Below, one piece after another: positions 14,386-15,761 of a stretch of 15,761 bases of DNA. Position 1 is the stretch's first letter. Every line of letters begins with the position of its first letter. The position numbers and the translations under genes were made by a program. Origin of the DNA: an uncultured Collinsella sp. (GTDB lineage: Bacteria; Actinomycetota; Coriobacteriia; Coriobacteriales; Coriobacteriaceae); the NCBI GenBank assembly GCA_937989875.1, contig CALKBO010000032.1, positions 1 through 15,761 of the forward strand, written 5' to 3'. A model generated the notes under the pieces. That model had not been told where the DNA came from, made no database searches, and saw only the letters and a list, made by a program, of their open reading frames with translations.

Positions 14386-14698
14386 TGAGACCTCGTCCGA
14401 TTTGCTGTCGCCAGTGACTCCTGGTGAGCTTCTCAAAGAGGAGTTTCTTGTTCCCATGGGCATTTCTCAATATCGCCTTGCGAAAGAGACCGGGATTCCG
14501 GCTCAGCGTATCGGGCAGATTGTCTTGGGAAAACGTCGCGTGACGGCCGACACCGACCTCCGTCTTTGCCGTTATTTTGGCCTGACGGATGGTTATTGGC
14601 TGCGCGCTCAGGTGGCGTTTGACCTTGAGGCCGAGAAAAGGCGGATCGAACCGGAACTCGATAAGATCGTTCCTGTTCAGCAGGCCATTGCGCTGTAG
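14357..14698 (+). CDS. higA: HigA-type antitoxin (XRE-family HTH)
   Basis: A 113-residue protein with an HTH_3/XRE domain in residues about 20-90: PGELLKEEFLVPMGISQY, then RLAKETGIPAQRIGQIVLGKRR (helix-turn-helix) and LCRYFGLTDGYWLRAQ, the usual HigA tail motif. It should neutralise the upstream toxin and repress the shared promoter. The ATG at 14357 sits inside the toxin gene, 10 nt after AGGAG; the longer open frame to 14282 has no such site. The C-terminus (EAEKRRIEPELDKIVPV) looks like an alpha-helical extension. Its stop codon TAG shares one base with a GTG that could start the next frame. Confidence 0.92.
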   Translation: MSKSSIITSDETSSDLLSPVTPGELLKEEFLVPMGISQYRLAKETGIPAQRIGQIVLGKRRVTADTDLRLCRYFGLTDGYWLRAQVAFDLEAEKRRIEPELDKIVPVQQAIAL

Positions 14699-14727
14699 TG
14701 CTCAGAGATGATGGGGGTGGCGTGACG

Positions 14728-15051
14728 ATGAGGCGACGCCGACAGCCTGCCGTATATAGTCCGGGTGGATGCGGGTGCGGTTTGCTGCTGCTTCCGGTCA
14801 TCGCTGTGAGCATTGGCGTAATGTTTGCGCTTGCCGGGTTGGCAGCAGCGGCACTCGTGTTGCTGATTGTGGCCATTGGCGTGACGATTTGGCTTTGCCG
14901 CAATCGCGAGCAACGCCGTGCCGACGGTAAAACCACTGTCGGCTGGGTCGTCTTTCTGATCATTGCGTACCTGCTGAGTGCCAGCTACCTTGTTTTCTTT
15001 GTCCTGTTGATGATCAGTGCTTTTACCGGGGAATCCGTCACGGTGGGTTGA
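14728..15051 (+). CDS. Small multi-pass membrane protein of unknown function
   Basis: A 107-residue protein starting MRRRRQPAVY. Residues about 17-57 contain two closely spaced hydrophobic helices (LLLLPVIAVSIGVMFALAG and AALVLLIVAIGVTIWL). A charged loop RNREQRRADGK follows, and residues about 71-98 are one more long hydrophobic segment. The basic N-terminus suggests an inside start. I do not recognise a family. The start is uncertain: GGGGGTGG precedes the ATG at 14728, but GTG at 14698, overlapping the antitoxin stop, or GTG at 14722 are possible. It may be co-transcribed with higBA, since only 29 nt separate them and no terminator is seen. No functional link to the toxin pair is shown. 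Confidence 0.65.
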   Translation: MRRRRQPAVYSPGGCGCGLLLLPVIAVSIGVMFALAGLAAAALVLLIVAIGVTIWLCRNREQRRADGKTTVGWVVFLIIAYLLSASYLVFFVLLMISAFTGESVTVG

Positions 15052-15126
15052 TCACTGCTGGCAGACGGTCGCGCAAAGTGCGTTTGCTCGGCGTTTGGAT
15101 AACTGCATTGGCCGTTTACCGCAACC

Positions 15127-15141
15127 TTAGCTCTCAGCTAA
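15127..15141. promoter_or_regulatory. Small palindrome upstream of the FxLYD gene
   Basis: TTAGCT-CTC-AGCTAA is a perfect 6+3+6 inverted repeat in the 163-nt gap 15052-15214. It could be an operator or a short hairpin in the leader. No convincing promoter was found in this gap. Confidence 0.35.
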
Positions 15142-15151
15142 TGAATTCAAG

Positions 15152-15212
15152 TTCAATCCTTCCTACGATGTGCTGTGTGCCGGCACGGTAGCCGGATCGT
15201 AGGAAGGATGAA
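15152..15212 (+). promoter_or_regulatory. Long hairpin enclosing the ribosome binding site of the FxLYD gene
   Basis: ATCCTTCCTACGAT (15156-15169) and ATCGTAGGAAGGAT (15196-15209) are perfectly complementary over 14 bp. TTC (15152-15154) and GAA (15210-15212) extend the stem past a single bulged A. The 26-nt loop contains a further CCGGC/GCCGG stem. The 3' arm holds AGGAAGG, the ribosome binding site 7 nt before the ATG at 15215. No U-tract follows, so it is not a terminator. It should block translation unless opened by a ligand, protein, small RNA, temperature or RNase III. Confidence 0.75.
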
Positions 15213-15214
15213 TA

Positions 15215-15658
15215 ATGGCAAAAGAGGGAAAGAAGCCGATCGGCAAGATTGTCCTAGGCATCATCGTGGTGCTGGTTATTGTCGGTGCCGTGGGCTCTAT
15301 GGGCGGCAACTCAACCGATTCGTCTGCGAGCGATTCGGCAAAACCTGCCGAGACGACACAGCAGGCTGAGGAGCAAAAAGAACCGCAAGAACCGTATACC
15401 ATTGCTGACGAGGCTGAAGACACTTCCAATCAGTTTACCTATAAAATCACGGGCACGCTGACCAATAACACGGACAAGGAAAAGAGCTACATTCAGATTG
15501 AATATGTTCTGTATGATGCCGATGGCAACCAGGTTGGAACGGCTCTTGCAAACACCAATCATCTGAAGGCGGGCGGCTCCTGGAAGTTCGAGGCGCTGGG
15601 TACGGTGTCTCCCGACCAGGTTGCCAGCTGGGAGCGTTCGGACGTAAGCGGTTTCTAG
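15215..15658 (+). CDS. Membrane-anchored FxLYD domain protein
   Basis: A 147-residue protein. The basic N-terminus MAKEGKKPIGK is followed by a single transmembrane helix (residues about 12-29, IVLGIIVVLVIVGAVGSM) and a Ser/Thr/Glu/Gln-rich spacer (about 30-60). The C-terminal domain is beta-rich, with ITGTLTNNTDKEKSYIQIEY, VLYDADGNQVGTALANTNHL and GGSWKFEA, which is the FxLYD-domain pattern found in many surface or lipoprotein-like proteins of Firmicutes and Actinobacteria. No lipobox cysteine is present, so it is anchored by the helix and faces outward. The function of this domain is not known with certainty. The ATG follows AGGAAGG by 7 nt, but that site is locked in a 14-bp hairpin. Confidence 0.85.
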   Translation: MAKEGKKPIGKIVLGIIVVLVIVGAVGSMGGNSTDSSASDSAKPAETTQQAEEQKEPQEPYTIADEAEDTSNQFTYKITGTLTNNTDKEKSYIQIEYVLYDADGNQVGTALANTNHLKAGGSWKFEALGTVSPDQVASWERSDVSGF

Positions 15659-15690
15659 CATGTTGCATGCACTGGGGGAGGTGAGGTCGT

Positions 15691-15761
15691 ATGCCCGATA
15701 AAAAGCGGCTCTTCGGTGGTTTCTGTGGGAGAGATTCCGGCATAGGCCCAGCTCAGCGGGC
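15691..15761 (+). CDS. Start of an unrecognised gene, cut by the window end
   Basis: An ATG at 15691 follows GGGGGAGGTGAGG, a strong Shine-Dalgarno stretch, and stays open for 23 codons to the edge of the window (MPDKKRLFGGFCGRDSGIG). It lies 32 nt after the FxLYD gene stop with no terminator between, so it may share its transcript. Too short to assign. Confidence 0.45.
   Translation, partial: MPDKKRLFGGFCGRDSGIGPAQR

Noticed and set aside
15156..15209. The 14-bp hairpin as an intrinsic terminator of the membrane protein gene
   Set aside because: No U-tract follows the 3' arm; instead the arm contains the Shine-Dalgarno of the next gene.
1..15761. CRISPR array, tRNA, rRNA, insertion sequence or prophage genes
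   Set aside because: No regularly spaced repeats, no transposase or integrase frames, and no conserved RNA gene motifs were seen on either strand apart from the lysine riboswitch.

Overview
The window looks like chromosomal DNA from a GC-rich, Shine-Dalgarno-using anaerobe of the Coriobacteriia, most likely Collinsella or a close relative. This is an inference from codon use, the acetylase-type lysine pathway, an L-lactate dehydrogenase and Coriobacteria-like small proteins; there is no rRNA or other marker gene to prove it. I see no IS element, phage gene, tRNA, rRNA or CRISPR array.

Layout. 1-1.5 kb: two minus-strand genes, a small unrecognised protein and a membrane-anchored protein with a long Ser/Thr/Asn/Gln/Gly tail. 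1.7-8.5 kb: plus-strand genes for glutamine-dependent NAD+ synthetase (nadE), a class I/II aminotransferase, L-lactate dehydrogenase, an Mbeg1-like alpha/beta-hydrolase flanked by an inverted pair of REP-like palindromes, and a nucleoid-associated protein. 8.5-12.7 kb: a minus-strand lysine/diaminopimelate operon. Its promoter-proximal gene is one uninterrupted reading frame joining diaminopimelate decarboxylase (LysA) to dihydrodipicolinate synthase (DapA), followed by dapB and dapH. A lysine riboswitch with a plausible translational switch precedes it. 12.8-14.0 kb: a divergent M20D amidohydrolase that could be the N-acetyl-diaminopimelate deacetylase. 14.0-15.76 kb: a HigB/HigA-type toxin-antitoxin pair, a small multi-pass membrane protein, an FxLYD-domain membrane-anchored protein whose Shine-Dalgarno lies inside a 14-bp perfect hairpin, and the start of another gene.

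How the parts fit. LysA-DapA, DapB and DapH cover the first committed steps of the acetylase route and the last step to lysine. The divergent M20D enzyme and perhaps the aminotransferase at 3.8 kb could supply deacetylation and transamination, leaving only DapF (epimerase) clearly absent. The riboswitch would tie the operon to lysine level. nadE and ldh both concern NAD(H), but nothing in the sequence shows co-regulation.

Most notable points: the LysA-DapA fusion under a lysine riboswitch, the sequestered ribosome binding site before the FxLYD gene, terminator-like hairpins trapped inside the leaders of the aminotransferase and ldh genes, and the REP-like pair around the hydrolase gene.
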